Of a stretch of 15,049 bases of DNA, positions 14,269 to 15,049 are shown one piece after another (position 1 is the stretch's first letter; each line of letters starts with the position of its first letter). A program made the translations under genes and the position numbers. The notes under the pieces were generated by a model, which was not told the DNA's origin, did no database searches, and saw nothing but the letters and a program-made list of their open reading frames with translations. The stretch is from DASRIA01 sp038203635. Its GTDB lineage: Bacteria; Actinomycetota; Thermoleophilia; Solirubrobacterales; JBBDJG01. Location of the stretch: NCBI GenBank assembly GCA_038203635.1, contig JBBRDT010000080.1:1-15049 (forward strand), written 5' to 3'.

Positions 14269-14643
14269 GTGAACCGCTGGGACCTCAAAAGGCTTGACCT
14301 CAGTCCACGGCTGCCGGAGATCCTCTCCTCGAGCGACGCGGCGCGCGCGATCGTGCTCGACCTGGCGGCCGGCGAGAGCCTCCCTGACCACGAGGTTCAC
14401 GAGCGCGCGTGGCTCGTTGTGGTCGATGGCGAGATCGAGGTCGCGACCGCCGCCGGCGAGCGCGCGAGTGGTGGCGCCGGGCTGCTGGTCGAACTCGCGC
14501 CGGGAGAGCGTCACGAGGTCGTAGCGTCCTCGAAGGCGCGGCTCCTGCTGCTTCTGACCCCGTGGCCAGGCAGCGGCCATCCCGGTGCGATGACGATCCG
14601 CGAGAAGCTCTACGCGCGACGTCACGCGGCCAAGCGACGGTAA
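14269..14643 (+). CDS. cupin domain protein
   Basis: 124 residues. I chose GTG 14269 because AAGGAG lies 8 nt upstream; a longer frame from 14233 lacks a site. The single cupin barrel is seen in LDLAAGESLPDHEVHERAWLVVVDGEIEVATAAGE (about 34-68), then GLLVELAPGERHEVVASSKARLLLLLTPWPG (about 73-103). The two cupin motifs contribute the His residues of DHEVHE and RHEV as likely metal ligands. A basic tail (YARRHAAKRR) follows. Small cytoplasmic cupins of this kind act as metal-dependent enzymes or sensors; the substrate is unknown. It appears to be transcribed alone. Confidence 0.85.
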   Translation: MNRWDLKRLDLSPRLPEILSSSDAARAIVLDLAAGESLPDHEVHERAWLVVVDGEIEVATAAGERASGGAGLLVELAPGERHEVVASSKARLLLLLTPWPGSGHPGAMTIREKLYARRHAAKRR

Positions 14644-14740
14644 GCCCACGTCGCGGCGGTTTGCCATGGCCCATGCCCGCTCTAGTGCTGCTCGAGTTCG
14701 GTTCGCGCGCTGGTCACCGCCCGGAATCGCCGCTCATCGG

Positions 14741-14926
14741 TCAGTTCGACGGGACGGTCTTCTTCACCTCCCACGTATCGTGATGGCAGGTCTCCAACAT
14801 ATGACCCGATGCGAAGCGCGCAGCCGCCTCGCGCAAGTGATCGAGGCAAAGCCCGGCGGAGCAGTTACGACAGAGCGCGACCGCCGGTCGGTCGGCGCCT
14901 TGCTCGGCGCATACGTAGCAAAGTAT
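14741..14926 (-). CDS. DUF2180-like small zinc-binding protein
   Basis: About 61 residues with a dense Cys/His pattern: LCYVCAEQG, then VALCRNCSAGLCLDHL, then a later ETCHHD. The paired CxxC units and the CLDH motif fit the DUF2180 family found in actinobacteria, likely a structural zinc finger. Family members begin right before the first CYxC, which here falls on an ATA codon (14926) preceded by a perfect AGGAGG at 8-nt spacing. The only ordinary in-frame start is GTG 14965, but that codon lies upstream of the transcript start predicted from the promoter motif and lacks a ribosome site. The start is therefore uncertain; the coding frame is clear. No partner genes are visible before the window ends. 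Confidence 0.72.
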   Translation of the reverse strand: MLCYVCAEQGADRPAVALCRNCSAGLCLDHLREAAARFASGHMLETCHHDTWEVKKTVPSN

Positions 14927-14966
14927 GGCCCCGGCCTCCTCTCGTTGTGCGGCTCCTGGTAACACT

Positions 14967-14997
14967 GCTAGCGTCGCCAGACTGCGGTGTTCTTACC
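14967..14997 (-). promoter_or_regulatory. putative alternative-sigma promoter of DUF2180 gene
   Basis: Minus strand: GGTAAGAAC (from 14997, preceded by GGG), 18 nt after GGTAAG, then CGCTAGCA (from 14973). The TGGCGA before block 2 resembles the uspA and folE copies. Transcription would start near 14961, leaving about 35 nt to the ATA codon and placing AGGAGG correctly. Confidence 0.5.
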
Positions 14998-15049
14998 CCC
15001 GTTGCCCAGAGCCCGCGACCTGCCCCCGTTCGGCGCCATCAGGCTTGCG

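Overview
This window is very GC-rich with strongly GC-biased third codon positions. Its gene content (DUF2180 zinc-finger protein, DoxX, OsmC, UspA, a ROK kinase lacking the zinc cysteines, MmgE/PrpD) suggests a soil-type actinobacterium, possibly of the Thermoleophilia/Solirubrobacterales kind. The lineage is inferred from composition and protein flavour, not from a marker gene. No rRNA, tRNA, CRISPR array or insertion sequence was seen.

Layout: (1) 1-1446: a PIN-toxin remnant coupled to a conserved hypothetical protein (both minus), with a divergent hemerythrin gene. (2) 1461-4505, minus: a tightly overlapping sugar-phosphate operon, in transcription order a HAD phosphatase remnant, 6-phosphogluconolactonase, a ROK sugar kinase and a metallophosphoesterase. 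All but the lactonase carry frameshifts. (3) 4570-5728: a perfect hairpin, a DoxX membrane protein (minus) and a divergent DUF488 protein. (4) 5761-9984, minus: UspA, GTP cyclohydrolase I, an FAD-dependent ferredoxin-type reductase, transaldolase (frameshifted, internally deleted) and AlkA DNA glycosylase (frameshifted), each overlapping the next. (5) 10192-13356, plus: OsmC, MmgE/PrpD, a ComA/HSA32-like phosphosulfolactate synthase homologue and a short YeaO-type DUF488 protein, all joined by ATGA overlaps. (6) 13392-15049: a frameshifted winged-helix-like ORF, a hypothetical protein, a cupin and a DUF2180 zinc-binding protein.

The most interesting signal is a two-block motif, GGTAAG(A/G) followed after 17-18 nt by C(G/A)C(T/A)A(A/G), that lies upstream of five separate genes: doxX, uspA, folE, osmC and DUF2180. 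The spacing, the orientation and the stress-related targets fit a shared alternative-sigma promoter. Two copies sit head to head between the uspA and osmC operons, so the two long operons would be switched on together: stress proteins, pentose-phosphate and DNA-repair enzymes on one side, and OsmC with an uncharacterised PrpD/ComA-like enzyme pair on the other.

A second theme is damage. Seven of about twenty genes have 1-2 nt indels or deletions. Several indels lie in homopolymers or CG runs and could be sequencing errors, but the missing 5' end of the HAD gene and the missing middle of transaldolase look like real losses or assembly faults.
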